A DNA stretch of 64,000 nt from NCBI RefSeq assembly GCF_025717045.1, contig NZ_JAOVZN010000006.1:460269-524268 (forward strand), written 5' to 3'. Source of the DNA: Flavobacterium sp. SH_e. Lineage in GTDB: Bacteria; Bacteroidota; Bacteroidia; Flavobacteriales; Flavobacteriaceae. Shown here one piece after another: positions 17,862 to 27,005 of this stretch (position 1 is its first letter; each line of letters begins with the position of its first letter). The translations under genes and the position numbers were made by a program. Under the pieces are notes generated by a model. It saw only the letters and a list, made by a program, of their open reading frames with translations. It did not search any database and was not told the DNA's origin.

Positions 17862-18392
17862 TTATTTATCGTGTAATATTATTTTATCATCTCTACAATC
17901 AGCAATAATCTGATCGATTTTCTCTTCTGTCAATTTCTCTTTGTAGAAATCTCCCAATTGCATCATCGGAGCGTATCCGCAAGCACCTAAACATTCTACG
18001 CCAGCAATGGTAAACATTCCGTCTGGAGTTGTTTCACCCATTTTAATGCCTAATTTTTCAGAAGTATAATCCATCAAATCTTCGGCACCACGTAAGCAAC
18101 AACAAGAAGTTTGGCAGAACTCAAACATATACTTACCAATTGGCTTTTGGTTGAACATCGTATAAAAAGTAACTACTTCATAAACCTCGATTGGTTTGAT
18201 TTGAAGAATCTCAGCAACTTTATCTTGCAATTCAATACTAAGCCAGTTGTTATGTGCATCCTGAACTTCGTGCAAAACAGGCAATAAAGCCGATTTTTGT
18301 TTGCCCTCAGGATAATGACTGATTAATTCATTGATGCGGTTCATCAATGCCTCGGTCATATTTATTTCTTGTTTGTAATGTTTACGTTCCAT
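17862..18392 (-). CDS. nuoE: NADH-quinone oxidoreductase subunit E ([2Fe-2S])
   Basis: A 176-residue thioredoxin-like subunit of the NADH module carrying cluster N1a. The four cysteines are in CQTSCC and GVECLGACGYAP. The start at 18392 (MERKHYKQEIN) is used; a second ATG at 18359 (MTEALMNRI) is also plausible and would remove 11 residues before the conserved four-helix part. A repeat-rich spacer of 196 bp separates it from nuoD. Confidence 0.95.
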   Translation of the reverse strand: MERKHYKQEINMTEALMNRINELISHYPEGKQKSALLPVLHEVQDAHNNWLSIELQDKVAEILQIKPIEVYEVVTFYTMFNQKPIGKYMFEFCQTSCCCLRGAEDLMDYTSEKLGIKMGETTPDGMFTIAGVECLGACGYAPMMQLGDFYKEKLTEEKIDQIIADCRDDKIILHDK

Positions 18393-18400
18393 TTTAATTT

Positions 18401-18588
18401 TAGATTTCTGATTTTAGATTTTAGATTTTTCAATCTTTATCTATAATCTATGATTCTTCAATCATTGTTTAAGTTTTAGATTCTTCAATCTGAATTTTTC
18501 AATTCGTAATTATAATTTTAAATCTAAATTCTAAAATCTGCATCCTCATTCAGCAATCTAAAATCTATAATCTAAAATCTATAATCTG
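18401..18588. repeat. TTTAGATT-word repeat region between nuoD and nuoE
   Basis: The 188-bp spacer consists almost wholly of variants of the word TTTAGATT (left side) and its complement AATCTAAA (right side), with ATAATCTA and TTCAATC variants between. It can fold as a long imperfect hairpin. The left part begins with the same 20-nt string, TTTAGATTTCTGATTTTAGA, as the nuoA-nuoB spacer. Confidence 0.7.
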
Positions 18589-19827
18589 TTAGGCGTCTAA
18601 TTCTCCTGCAATTACGTTCAAACTTGAAAGAATGATAATTGCATCAGAAAGCATGGCACCTTTAATCATTTCTGGGAATGCTTGATAATAAATAAAGCAT
18701 GGTCTTCTGAAATGTAATCTATATGGAGTTCTACTTCCGTCTGTTACTAAATAAAAACCAAGTTCTCCATTTCCTCCTTCTACTGGGTGATAGATTTCTG
18801 CAACTGGTACAGGAACTTCTCCCATTACGATCTTAAAATGATAAATTAAAGATTCCATAGAAGTGTAAACATCTTCTTTTGGAGGAAGGTAGTAATCTGG
18901 AACTTCAGCGTGATATTCATTTCCTGGAGGCATTTTTTCTAAAGCCTGACGGATAATGCTTAAACTTTCCCAAACTTCAGCATTACGAACACAGAAACGA
19001 TCGTAAGTATCTCCTGATTTTCCAACAGGTACAATAAAATCGAAATCTTCGTATGATGAATAAGGTTGTGCTACACGAACGTCATAATCAACTCCAGCAG
19101 CACGTAAATTTGGACCTGTAAAACCGTAAGCCATTGCTTTTTCAGCAGTGATACCACCTACGTTTACAGTTCTATCAAGGAAAATTCTATTTCTCTCGAA
19201 TAAGTTTTGGAATTCTTGCCAAACTGGTGGGAATTCTTCTAGGAATTTGTCTAGTTTTTTGAAGACTTCTGGAGACCAGTCTCTTTCAAAACCACCAATT
19301 CTTCCCATATTTGTAGTCAAACGAGCTCCACAAATTTCTTCGTAGATTTCGTAGATTTTTTCTCTAAATTGAAATACGTATAAGAAACCAGTATACGCAC
19401 CAGTATCTACACCCAAAATCCCGTTACAGATAATGTGGTCTGTAATACGAGCCAGCTCCATAACGATAACTCTTAAATACTGCGCTCTTTTTGGAACTTC
19501 AATACCTAATAGTTTTTCTACCGTCATCCACCATCCCATATTATTAATAGGAGAGGAACAATAGTTCATACGGTCTGTAAGAGGTGTAATTTGATAAAAA
19601 GGACGATTTTCGGCAATTTTTTCGAATGCTCTGTGGATGTAACCAATAGTTGGCTCAGCCTCAAGAATTTTTTCACCATCCATCAACAAAATATTTTGGA
19701 AAATACCGTGTGTAGCAGGGTGAGTCGGACCTAAATTTAGTACAGAAAGTTCGCTTCCGTCTTCGTTTAGTCTCTCCTTAATTATTTTAGCATAGCGATG
19801 CTCTGGTGGTAATAATAGTTCTGACAT
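18589..19827 (-). CDS. nuoD: NADH-quinone oxidoreductase subunit D
   Basis: A 412-residue, 49-kDa-type subunit forming the quinone site with NuoB. It has LNLGPTHPATHGIF (the loop with the quinone-contacting histidine), IGYIHRGFEK-like IGYIHRAFEK, RDWSPEVF and the C-terminal LHFRRPCF. NuoC and NuoD are separate proteins here, unlike the fused NuoCD of E. coli. It begins 21 bp downstream of nuoC. Confidence 0.97.
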   Translation of the reverse strand: MSELLLPPEHRYAKIIKERLNEDGSELSVLNLGPTHPATHGIFQNILLMDGEKILEAEPTIGYIHRAFEKIAENRPFYQITPLTDRMNYCSSPINNMGWWMTVEKLLGIEVPKRAQYLRVIVMELARITDHIICNGILGVDTGAYTGFLYVFQFREKIYEIYEEICGARLTTNMGRIGGFERDWSPEVFKKLDKFLEEFPPVWQEFQNLFERNRIFLDRTVNVGGITAEKAMAYGFTGPNLRAAGVDYDVRVAQPYSSYEDFDFIVPVGKSGDTYDRFCVRNAEVWESLSIIRQALEKMPPGNEYHAEVPDYYLPPKEDVYTSMESLIYHFKIVMGEVPVPVAEIYHPVEGGNGELGFYLVTDGSRTPYRLHFRRPCFIYYQAFPEMIKGAMLSDAIIILSSLNVIAGELDA

Positions 19828-19848
19828 TTTATAATGTTGAATTATTTT

Positions 19849-20370
19849 TTAGCAATTTGTTGTTGTTCTTCCAAAGAATCTATCGTCTTTGTCGGTTCTT
19901 CCGCTGTCTTCCATTGGGAATTCTTTTCGCATCGGATGAGACACCATTTCGTCCATATTTAAAATACGTTTCAACTGAGGATGTCCTTTAAAGTCAATCC
20001 CATAGAAATCGAAAGTTTCTCTTTCCATCCAGTTTGAAGACAAGAAAATATTTGAAATCGTTTTGATTTCTGGTTTTTCACCATTTAAGAAAACTTTGAT
20101 TTTTAATCTTTTGTTTTCGTACCAGTTGTGTAAATGGTAAACAACTGCAAACTGACGTTCTGTTTCGTTATCTGGATAATGAATTCCACATAAGTCAGTT
20201 AGGAAATGAAATTTTAATTCTGGATCGTTTTTTAGGAATAGAATCAATGCTGTAATTTTATCAGCAGAAGCTTCTAAAGAAAAAATATCTCTTTCTTGTT
20301 GAAAGTTAAAAACATCGTTACTGAATGTTTCTACAAGTTTGTCTTGAATTTGGGTATTTTCTAAGGCCAT
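19849..20370 (-). CDS. nuoC: NADH-quinone oxidoreductase subunit C
   Basis: A 173-residue, 30-kDa-type subunit of the peripheral arm that supports NuoB and NuoD. The conserved signature ERETFDFYGIDFKGHPQLKRIL is intact, followed by PMRKEFPM. It has no cofactor of its own. The nuoB stop lies 1 bp upstream, which indicates coupled translation. Confidence 0.96.
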   Translation of the reverse strand: MALENTQIQDKLVETFSNDVFNFQQERDIFSLEASADKITALILFLKNDPELKFHFLTDLCGIHYPDNETERQFAVVYHLHNWYENKRLKIKVFLNGEKPEIKTISNIFLSSNWMERETFDFYGIDFKGHPQLKRILNMDEMVSHPMRKEFPMEDSGRTDKDDRFFGRTTTNC

Positions 20371-20371
20371 C

Positions 20372-20920
20372 TTATGAGATATTATATGAAGCTAATAATT
20401 CTTGGTATTCTGGAGAGCTTCTTCGTCTCACAGATTCGCTTTTAACTAAGTCTTGTAATCTCATAACTCCGTCAACAATTTGTTCTGGTCTTGGCGGGCA
20501 TCCTGGTACATAAACGTCAACTGGAATTACTTTGTCAATTCCTTGAAGAACAGAATAAGTGTCAAATACTCCTCCTGAAGAAGCACATGCTCCAACAGCA
20601 ATTACCCAGCGAGGCTCAGCCATTTGCTCGTATACTTGTCTTAAAATTGGAGCCATTTTTTTAGAAATAGTTCCCATTACTAATAACATATCGGCTTGTC
20701 TAGGCGAGAAACTCACACGCTCAGAACCAAATCGAGCTAAGTCATAGTGAGATGCCATTGTTGCCATGAATTCGATACCACAGCATGAAGTCGCGAAAGG
20801 AAGCGGCCATAATGAGTTAGCTCTTGCTAAACCAACAACATCACTAAGTTTTGTAGCGAAGAAACCTTCACCAGTAACTCCTTCTGGCGGCGCAACCATA
20901 TTTACTTTTGAATCGCTCAT
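20372..20920 (-). CDS. nuoB: NADH-quinone oxidoreductase subunit B (cluster N2)
   Basis: A 182-residue PSST-type subunit holding the terminal 4Fe-4S cluster N2, which reduces the quinone. Ligand motifs are the tandem cysteines in [10 protein letters not shown], the cysteine in GACASSGG and the last in [11 protein letters not shown]. It has the usual length and lies 156 bp downstream of nuoA across a perfect 24-bp inverted repeat. Confidence 0.97.
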   Translation of the reverse strand: MSDSKVNMVAPPEGVTGEGFFATKLSDVVGLARANSLWPLPFATSCCGIEFMATMASHYDLARFGSERVSFSPRQADMLLVMGTISKKMAPILRQVYEQMAEPRWVIAVGACASSGGVFDTYSVLQGIDKVIPVDVYVPGCPPRPEQIVDGVMRLQDLVKSESVRRRSSPEYQELLASYNIS

Positions 20921-20924
20921 TTTA

Positions 20925-21061
20925 TTTTAGATTTCTGATTTTAGATTTTAGATTTTAGAAATCATAAAAAATAAAGTCAATTTTTTAAATCAGTTTTTTT
21001 TGAGGATTAAATCTTAAATTTTAATTCTAAATGGGCTAAATCTAAAATCAGAAATCTAAAA
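20925..21061. repeat. Perfect 24-bp inverted repeat between nuoA and nuoB
   Basis: The left arm (20925-20948) is the exact reverse complement of the right arm (21038-21061), separated by 89 nt. The core of the left arm is TTTAGATTTCTGATTTTAGA; both arms continue as imperfect TTTAGATT / AATCTAAA words. A transcript of the operon could form a long stem here. Confidence 0.85.
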
Positions 21062-21076
21062 TCTAAAATCTCTAAA

Positions 21077-21442
21077 TTATTCCCACTCTAATGCTTTCTT
21101 TTTGATGATGTAAAAGAAACCAACTAAAAGCAAAGACATGAAAACTAACATTTTTAACATTCCCTCAATTCCTAAGTCTTTGAAGTTTACTGCCCAAGGG
21201 TAAAGGAAAATTACCTCTACGTCGAACAATACGAACAAAATGGCTACCAAGAAATATTTTACAGAAAAAGGAATACGGGCATTACCAACAGATTCGATAC
21301 CACACTCGAAGTTTTTATCTTTAACTTCAGAGGTTCTTCTAGGGCCTAATTTTCCAGAAATAATGATTGTTCCTACCACAAAACCAACAGCTAAAATAAA
21401 CTGCATTAAAATAGGAATGTAACTGTATTGATCAGATTGCAT
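21077..21442 (-). CDS. nuoA: NADH-quinone oxidoreductase subunit A
   Basis: A 121-residue, three-helix ND3-type membrane subunit and first gene of the nuo operon. The ND3 loop FECGIES with its exposed cysteine is present. The frame is open to 21505, but a complete promoter lies inside that extension and MQSDQYSYIPILMQ is a normal N-terminus, so 21442 is chosen. A cold-shock gene with its own terminator lies upstream, so the operon begins here. Confidence 0.95.
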   Translation of the reverse strand: MQSDQYSYIPILMQFILAVGFVVGTIIISGKLGPRRTSEVKDKNFECGIESVGNARIPFSVKYFLVAILFVLFDVEVIFLYPWAVNFKDLGIEGMLKMLVFMSLLLVGFFYIIKKKALEWE

Positions 21443-21474
21443 AAACTTCGATTTTATACTTAAAAAATGAGCCA

Positions 21475-21505
21475 CAAAGATAACTTGGAACTCTGTAAAA
21501 CACAA
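21475..21505 (-). promoter_or_regulatory. Promoter of the nuo operon
   Basis: On the minus strand TTG (21505-21503), a 20-bp spacer and TATCTTTG (21482-21475) give a full Bacteroidetes-type promoter about 33 bp upstream of the nuoA ATG at 21442. Confidence 0.7.
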
Positions 21506-21615
21506 GCTAAAAAAGGATTTAAGTGAGGTGCAAAACCACGTTTATGCGTAATTTTTATTCATTATAAATAACACGGTGTTATTTTAATATTTTTTTAAGA
21601 TTTTAGTAAAAAAAA

Positions 21616-21637
21616 ACGTCCCGATACTTCGGGACGT
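21616..21637 (-). terminator. Terminator of the cold-shock gene
   Basis: ACGTCCCG pairs with CGGGACGT around a 6-nt loop, with a T-rich tract on the minus strand after the stem. The same CCCGATA...TCGGG word recurs at 34207-34222. Confidence 0.85.
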
Positions 21638-21684
21638 CTTCTTAGACCATTCAGAGGCAAAAAAAATAAATTGCTATATTTTTC

Positions 21685-21879
21685 TTAGATTACTGCTACT
21701 TTAGCAGCAACTTTCCCTTTTCTTCCTTCTTCTTCTTCATAGCTTACACGGTCACCTTCGCGTAATTCTTCCGCGTTAATTCCTGAAGCGTGAACGAAGA
21801 TGTCCTTTCCTGTTTCTTCGTCTGTAATGAATCCATAACCTTTAGATTCATTGAAAAATTTTACTGTACCTGTACGCAT
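21685..21879 (-). CDS. Cold-shock protein, CspA family
   Basis: A 64-residue single OB-fold protein that binds single-stranded RNA or DNA and melts RNA structure. RNP1 is KGYGFI (residues 13-18) and RNP2 is DIFVH (26-30), each with aromatic side chains in place. It ends in an acidic and then basic stretch (EEEEGRKGKVAAKV). Monocistronic: it has a strong terminator and a -7 box TACATTTG at 21916-21909, but without a well-spaced TTG. The leader would be only about 23 nt, unlike the long leaders of E. coli cspA. Confidence 0.95.
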   Translation of the reverse strand: MRTGTVKFFNESKGYGFITDEETGKDIFVHASGINAEELREGDRVSYEEEEGRKGKVAAKVAVI

Positions 21880-22190
21880 TGTAATTGTAATAATAATTTA
21901 TAATGAAACAAATGTAACATATAAATTCATACAAAAGACATGTACGTGTTAATTTTTTGTAAAAATTATTGATTTACAGTGTTTTTACGTGGTTTATTGC
22001 ATCAATTTGTTTATAAAATACCATAATTTGAGAATCATTAATTGTAGGAATACAAAAATAATTGAATTGTAGGAATTTGATAATTTAAAAAAATACGCAT
22101 TTAAGATTTTTCCTAACATTTTGTTAAAATATAAAAGCCGTTGAATTTTCAACGGCTTTTATATTTTTTTATTAGAAAAATTACTTCAAA
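21880..22190. other. 311-bp intergenic region between cold-shock gene and aspS
   Basis: It contains the candidate -7 box of the cold-shock gene (21909-21916) and the aspS terminator (22131-22162). Between them is A/T-rich sequence with a repeated TTGTAGGAAT word (about 22043 and 22068). No gene is seen. Confidence 0.5.
22131..22162 (-). terminator. Terminator of aspS
   Basis: AAAAGCCGTTGAA pairs perfectly with TTCAACGGCTTTT around a 2-nt loop; the minus-strand side ends in T-rich sequence. Confidence 0.9.
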
Positions 22191-23942
22191 TTAAGCAATA
22201 TCTACTTTAATGCGTAATTCTTTTAATTGTGCATCGTCAATTGCAGCAGGAGCATCAATCATTACATCACGTCCAGAATTGTTTTTAGGGAAAGCAATAA
22301 AATCTCTAATTGTTTCCTGACCACCTAAAATAGCCACCAAACGGTCTAAACCGAAAGCCAAACCTCCGTGGGGTGGTGCTCCAAATTGGAAAGCATCCAT
22401 TAAGAATCCGAATTGTGCTTTTGCTTCTTCTTCTGTAAATCCTAAATATTTGAACATTAATTGTTGAGTTGCTTTATCGTGAATACGAATAGATCCACCT
22501 CCAATTTCGTTTCCATTTAAAACCATATCATAAGCGTTTGCACGAACTTTTCCAGGTTCTGTTTCTAGCAAAGCCATATCTTCTGGTTTTGGAGAAGTAA
22601 ATGGGTGGTGCATTGCATGGTAACGTCCGCTTTCTTCGTCTAACTCTAATAATGGGAAATCAACAACCCATAATGGTGCAAATTCTTCAGGATTACGCAA
22701 TCCCAAACGGGTTGCCAATTCCATTCGTAAAGCAGAAAGCTGGGCTCTTGTTTTGTTTGCAGGACCAGAAAGTACAAAAATCATATCTCCAGGATTTGCT
22801 TCTGTTGCTTTTGCCCAGTTTGCTAGATCATCATTATCGTAGAATTTATCTACAGATGATTTATATGTTCCGTCTTCGTTGCATTTTACGTAAACCATTC
22901 CAGATGCTCCAACTTGTGGACGTTTTACCCAGTCAATTAATCCGTCGATTTCTTTACGAGTGTAATTTCCGGCTCCTGGAACAGCGATTCCGACAACTAA
23001 TTCAGCTGAATTGAAAACAGGGAATTCTTTGTGTTGTGCAAATTCATTTAATTCTCCAAACTTCATTCCAAAACGAATGTCCGGTTTATCGTTTCCGTAT
23101 GTTTTCATGGCATAGTCGTAAGTAATTCTTGGGAATTTATCTACTTCAATACCTTTAATTTCTTTTAATAAATGTCTTGTCAATCCTTCGAAAACATTCA
23201 AAATATCTTCTTGTTCCACAAATGCCATTTCGCAGTCAATTTGTGTAAACTCAGGCTGACGGTCTGCACGTAAATCTTCGTCACGGAAACATTTCACAAT
23301 TTGGAAATATTTGTCCATTCCCCCAACCATCAAAAGTTGTTTGAAAGTTTGTGGAGATTGCGGTAAAGCATAAAATTGTCCTTCGTTCATACGGCTTGGT
23401 ACAACGAAATCTCTTGCTCCTTCTGGAGTTGATTTGATTAGATAAGGTGTTTCAACTTCGCAGAAATCTAAATCAGAAAGATATTTACGAACTTCCATTG
23501 CCACTTTGTGACGGAATAACAAACTGTTTTTTACTGGATTTCTTCTGATATCCAAGTAACGATACTTCATTCTGATATCTTCTCCACCGTCAGTTTCATC
23601 TTCAATTGTAAAAGGAGGAGTTAAAGCAGAATTTAAAATCGTCAATTCTGAAACTAAAATTTCAATTTCACCAGTTGGAATGTTTTTGTTTTTAGCTTCA
23701 CGCTCAATAACAGTTCCTTTTACCTGAATTACGAATTCTCTTCCAAGAGTTTTAGCTAATTCAAAAACCGTTTTATCTGTACGACTTTCGTCGAAAATAA
23801 GTTGTGTAATTCCATAACGATCGCGTAGATCGACCCAATTCATAAATCCTTTATCACGTGATTTTTGAACCCAGCCCGCAAGTGTAACTTCGGTATTAAT
23901 ATTTGAAGCGTTTAATTCGCCACAATTATGACTTCTATACAT
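22191..23942 (-). CDS. aspS: Aspartate--tRNA ligase
   Basis: A 583-residue class II aminoacyl-tRNA synthetase of the bacterial type. It begins with the anticodon-binding OB fold ([23 protein letters not shown]), then the class II catalytic core with motif 2 ([21 protein letters not shown]), the inserted GAD domain in the middle, and motif 3 ([15 protein letters not shown]). Start 23942 ([10 protein letters not shown]) is chosen over 23975 because it fits the family N-terminus. A -7 box TACTTTTG lies at 23968-23961, inside the longer frame. Single gene with its own terminator. Confidence 0.97.
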   Translation of the reverse strand: MYRSHNCGELNASNINTEVTLAGWVQKSRDKGFMNWVDLRDRYGITQLIFDESRTDKTVFELAKTLGREFVIQVKGTVIEREAKNKNIPTGEIEILVSELTILNSALTPPFTIEDETDGGEDIRMKYRYLDIRRNPVKNSLLFRHKVAMEVRKYLSDLDFCEVETPYLIKSTPEGARDFVVPSRMNEGQFYALPQSPQTFKQLLMVGGMDKYFQIVKCFRDEDLRADRQPEFTQIDCEMAFVEQEDILNVFEGLTRHLLKEIKGIEVDKFPRITYDYAMKTYGNDKPDIRFGMKFGELNEFAQHKEFPVFNSAELVVGIAVPGAGNYTRKEIDGLIDWVKRPQVGASGMVYVKCNEDGTYKSSVDKFYDNDDLANWAKATEANPGDMIFVLSGPANKTRAQLSALRMELATRLGLRNPEEFAPLWVVDFPLLELDEESGRYHAMHHPFTSPKPEDMALLETEPGKVRANAYDMVLNGNEIGGGSIRIHDKATQQLMFKYLGFTEEEAKAQFGFLMDAFQFGAPPHGGLAFGLDRLVAILGGQETIRDFIAFPKNNSGRDVMIDAPAAIDDAQLKELRIKVDIA

Positions 23943-24099
23943 AATCAAAATTTTAGACTGCAAAAGTAAATACAAAATTCAAGATAATATAGTAAAGTGA
24001 TAAGTTGATTCAGAATAATTTCAAATAAATTGTTAATTGTGAAATTTCGAAGCATTAATTTTTTAGTTTTGATTCTCTAAAAAACTAATTTTAATACCC

Positions 24100-25095
24100 A
24101 TGAAGAAACTTCTTGTTGCAGGTTTAGTAATTTTTAATGCTTTGAATGTTATTGGTCAAGGCAAGAATTCAATTAAATTCAGTGCTAAAATCGCCAACAG
24201 AAATAGCGATACTTTAGTGATTAAAGGAAAAAATAATTTCAGACAAGTTATTCCAATTGATAAAAAGGAAGTTTTTGCAGCAACTTTTGAAGCGCCACAA
24301 GGTTTTTATATGTTTTCTGACGGAACAGAATCTTCTAATTTATATTTAAAACCAAATTCTGAAATCAATTTGACAATGAATGCCAAAGAATTTGATGAAA
24401 CGATTGTATATAAAGGTAAAGGAGTAAACGAAAGTAACTTTTTAGCACAGCAAGCTTTAAAAGATGAAAATTTTCAGAAAGATGCTTTTGCAAAAGAATC
24501 GGCCGAATTCACTGCTTTACTTGATGGTAAATTAAAAGCAGATACAGAAAGTCTTGAAAAAGGAGATTTTGCTCCTGAATTTAAAACTGCCTTGAAAAGT
24601 AGTTTTGAAAGCTTTCATCAATATGCAGCCGAAGAATACGAAAGAGCTGCAAAAGCAAATAAAATGGTTGGAAAAGCGTCTCCAGATTTTGACTATGAAA
24701 ATTATAAAGGAGGAAAAACAAAGCTTTCTGATTTAAAAGGTAAATATGTTTACATTGATCTTTGGGCAACTTGGTGCGCGCCTTGTAGAGCTGAAATTCC
24801 TTATTTGCAAAAAATTGAAGAGAAATATCACGGAAAAAACATCGAATTTGTGAGTATTTCTATAGATAAGCTAAAAGATAATGAAAAGTGGAAAAAATTT
24901 GTAACAGATAAACAACTTGGAGGAACACAGCTTTTTGCTGATAAAGATTGGGAATCTGAATTTGTTGTTAATTATGGCGTAACAGGTATTCCGAGATTTA
25001 TTTTGATTGATCCAAAAGGGAATGTTGTAAAATCGGATGCGCCAAGACCATCTGATCCTGAACTAGATAAGCAACTTAATTCATTATTGAACTAA
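24100..25095 (+). CDS. TlpA-type thioredoxin-fold protein with N-terminal DUF4369-like domain
   Basis: A 331-residue exported protein. It has a signal peptide (MKKLLVAGLVIFNALNVIGQ), an N-terminal beta-rich domain (about 20-110) like those fused to TlpA proteins in Bacteroidetes, a charged helical linker (115-190), and an AhpC/TSA-TlpA thioredoxin domain (190-331). The active-site cysteines are C226 and C229 in WATWCAPCR, with the cis-proline loop at GVTGIPRF. It probably acts as a periplasmic thiol-disulfide oxidoreductase; the partner is unknown. It is a single gene followed by a terminator. Confidence 0.88.
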   Translation: MKKLLVAGLVIFNALNVIGQGKNSIKFSAKIANRNSDTLVIKGKNNFRQVIPIDKKEVFAATFEAPQGFYMFSDGTESSNLYLKPNSEINLTMNAKEFDETIVYKGKGVNESNFLAQQALKDENFQKDAFAKESAEFTALLDGKLKADTESLEKGDFAPEFKTALKSSFESFHQYAAEEYERAAKANKMVGKASPDFDYENYKGGKTKLSDLKGKYVYIDLWATWCAPCRAEIPYLQKIEEKYHGKNIEFVSISIDKLKDNEKWKKFVTDKQLGGTQLFADKDWESEFVVNYGVTGIPRFILIDPKGNVVKSDAPRPSDPELDKQLNSLLN

Positions 25096-25151
25096 AAAGT
25101 TTATAAAATTATAACGTTATCGTAAAAACACATTTTTTTAAAAATACCAGC

Positions 25152-25180
25152 AAAACCAGTGCTTCAGCGCTGGTTTTTTT
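25152..25180 (+). terminator. Terminator of the TlpA-type gene
   Basis: AAAACCAGTGC pairs with GCGCTGGTTTT (one wobble), followed by a T-run. Confidence 0.85.
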
Positions 25181-25264
25181 GTTTTAGATACTTTTCCAAT
25201 GTTAAGTTTTTATTCAATGTTACCAAATTGTTAAGTAAAAGTTTTTTTAATGTAAATTATTGAT

Positions 25265-25272
25265 TACATTTG
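25265..25272 (+). promoter_or_regulatory. Candidate -7 box of the MORN-like gene
   Basis: TACATTTG matches TAnnTTTG and lies 33 bp before the ATG at 25306. No TTG is found at the usual distance upstream. Confidence 0.4.
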
Positions 25273-25305
25273 ATAACGATTTGATAACATTTAATACCTA
25301 AAGAT

Positions 25306-25653
25306 ATGAAAAAGTGTGTGATTTTAGCGGCTGTGTTATTCTCAGGAATTTTAACAGCACAGGAAGGTAAACCTGAATTGGAAGTTGTTGGAAATAAAGT
25401 AAAAGCCACTTATTATTATGACAACGGAAGAATACAGCAGGAAGGCTTCTTTAAGGATGGAAAATTAGACGGTGTTTGGGTATCTTATGATGAAAGAGGA
25501 AATAAAACTGTAGAAGGCGAATATACAGAAGGTTTAAAAACTGGAAAATGGATGTTTTTCAATGAAAAAAATCTTACTGAAGTAGCCTATGTTGACAGTA
25601 AAGTAAGTTCAGTTAAGAATATGCAAAAAAACGCTGTAGCTAACAGAAATTAA
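25306..25653 (+). CDS. Small exported MORN-repeat-like protein
   Basis: A 115-residue protein with a signal peptide (MKKCVILAAVLFSGILTAQ) and two or three MORN-like repeats of the form YYDNGRIQQEGFFKDGKLDGVW, YDERGNKTVEGEYTEGLKTGKW, as in YwqK-type proteins. The repeat is a beta-hairpin unit; in bacteria it is often found in exported proteins of unknown role, although homologues are sometimes labelled antitoxins. No toxin gene is next to it, so that label is not supported here. It is a single-gene unit between two terminators. Confidence 0.75.
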   Translation: MKKCVILAAVLFSGILTAQEGKPELEVVGNKVKATYYYDNGRIQQEGFFKDGKLDGVWVSYDERGNKTVEGEYTEGLKTGKWMFFNEKNLTEVAYVDSKVSSVKNMQKNAVANRN

Positions 25654-25680
25654 TTAATTACAATTTCTAGATAATTATTT

Positions 25681-25703
25681 AAACCGCTCTTTTGGGGCGG
25701 TTT
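25681..25703. terminator. Bidirectional terminator between MORN-like and PepSY genes
   Basis: AAACCGC pairs with GCGGTTT around a 9-nt loop, with a T-run on the plus strand. It lies between convergent genes. Confidence 0.75.
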
Positions 25704-25705
25704 TT

Positions 25706-26818
25706 TTATGCTTTGGATTTTTTGTTTTTATGATTTCTTCCGTACCAAATTATAAATCCTGTTACAGGAAGAGCTGCTGCAAATAGACTGACAATGAAAG
25801 CGATGATTTTTCCAGGCAAATCTAGAATTTGTCCTGTGTGAATTCCGTAGTTCATTTCTACAACTTTCAGACCTAGGCTTTTATTTTCAAAAGGCTGTTT
25901 CTGTATTAGCTTTCCATCTTTTGGATGAAAATAATAATTGCTTTGATGATCGTAACGGAGCGTATGAGGATATGCGCCAGTGCTTATAATATCTCCTTTT
26001 TGCTGCGGAATAAGAACAAAAAGCATTTCGGCATTGGGTTGTAATTTTGTAGTTTGGATAAAAGCGCGATCAATTGCTTTTGTTGAATTGGTTTTGAGTT
26101 GTGTAGTATCAATTACAGGAAGTTTGGTTTCTAAAGTTTTGTCTCCTCCAAAATTGAATGACTTGTAAATTCCGTCGTCAACCCATTCGTAAGTGAAAGT
26201 AAGTCCAGTTATGGCTAAAATTAACGCGATGAGAGAAATGTAAAACCCTGTAGTATTATGCCAATCGTAGTTGAGACGACGCCATTTTGCAGACCATTTT
26301 ATCGTTAAACTTCTTTTTAAATCGTTTCTCTTTTTTGGCCACCATTGTATAATTCCAGAAATTAATAAAAGAATAAAAATAATCGTTGCGCCACCAATAA
26401 TATGTTTTCCAATATAATCGGGAAGAAGCAAATACAAATGAATGTATTCAATAATAATGAAAAAATCGGTTTTAGGATTTTCGGTTTTTAAATATTTACC
26501 CGTGTACGGATTAAAATATAAATATTGATTTTCGGTATCAGAATAAGTATAAGCAATTGCAGAGCGGTTTTTTCCATAATAAGAAATCATACTCACTTTA
26601 TTCTTAGGGACAATTTCTTTTGCTTTTTCTTCTAAAACAGAAGGTAAAAGAAAGGGTATATTTTGAGGTTCAACCAAACGCCATTCTTTTCTTGTAATGT
26701 CTTTTATTTCGTCATGAAAACAGAAAATACAGCCAGTAATACTTATAATAAAAACAATAAGCCCAGAAATTAATCCGAGCCATTTATGCAGAAAACGTAT
26801 TTTCGTTTTGAATCCCAT
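25706..26818 (-). CDS. PepSY-associated transmembrane protein (PiuB/FoxB-like), short form
   Basis: A 370-residue membrane protein with four predicted helices: LGLISGLIVFIISITGCIFCF near the N-terminus with the histidine pair of the HKWLGL...FCFHDEI motif, a second near 140-160 followed by WWPKKRNDLKRS, a third (ISLIALILAITGLTFTYEW) and a fourth near the end (VVEMNYGIHTGQI...FAAALPVTGFIIWYGR). This is the PepSY_TM fold; some members reduce or release iron from siderophores in the inner membrane. It is separated by 187 bp and a hairpin from the larger paralogue upstream. Confidence 0.82.
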   Translation of the reverse strand: MGFKTKIRFLHKWLGLISGLIVFIISITGCIFCFHDEIKDITRKEWRLVEPQNIPFLLPSVLEEKAKEIVPKNKVSMISYYGKNRSAIAYTYSDTENQYLYFNPYTGKYLKTENPKTDFFIIIEYIHLYLLLPDYIGKHIIGGATIIFILLLISGIIQWWPKKRNDLKRSLTIKWSAKWRRLNYDWHNTTGFYISLIALILAITGLTFTYEWVDDGIYKSFNFGGDKTLETKLPVIDTTQLKTNSTKAIDRAFIQTTKLQPNAEMLFVLIPQQKGDIISTGAYPHTLRYDHQSNYYFHPKDGKLIQKQPFENKSLGLKVVEMNYGIHTGQILDLPGKIIAFIVSLFAAALPVTGFIIWYGRNHKNKKSKA

Positions 26819-26910
26819 TTTTTGATTAAAAGCGTAAAAATATGCTCAAAATCTATATGGCACAAATAATTCTAAACTATTTTGTTTGAAAGCATGTTCT
26901 TAAAAAGAAT

Positions 26911-26977
26911 TAATCTCGCCAAGTCGCCAAGTCACAAAGAACTATTTAAAATAAAACTTTGCGACTTTGCGAGATTA
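26911..26977. repeat. 22-bp imperfect inverted repeat (GCGACTTTGCGAGATTA word)
   Basis: The left arm 26911-26932 and the right arm 26956-26977 match at 20 of 22 positions around a 23-nt loop. Each arm contains a tandem short word (GCCAAGT twice; ACTTTGC twice). Confidence 0.7.
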
Positions 26978-27005
26978 AAAAATAGTCCCTTCGTGGAAAA
27001 AAAAC

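Noticed and set aside
21909..21934. Full promoter for the cold-shock gene
   Set aside because: The -7 box is good but the nearest TTG gives only a 15-bp spacer, so just the -7 box is mentioned.
25306..25653. Antitoxin of a toxin-antitoxin pair
   Set aside because: The MORN-like protein has a signal peptide and there is no partner gene next to it.
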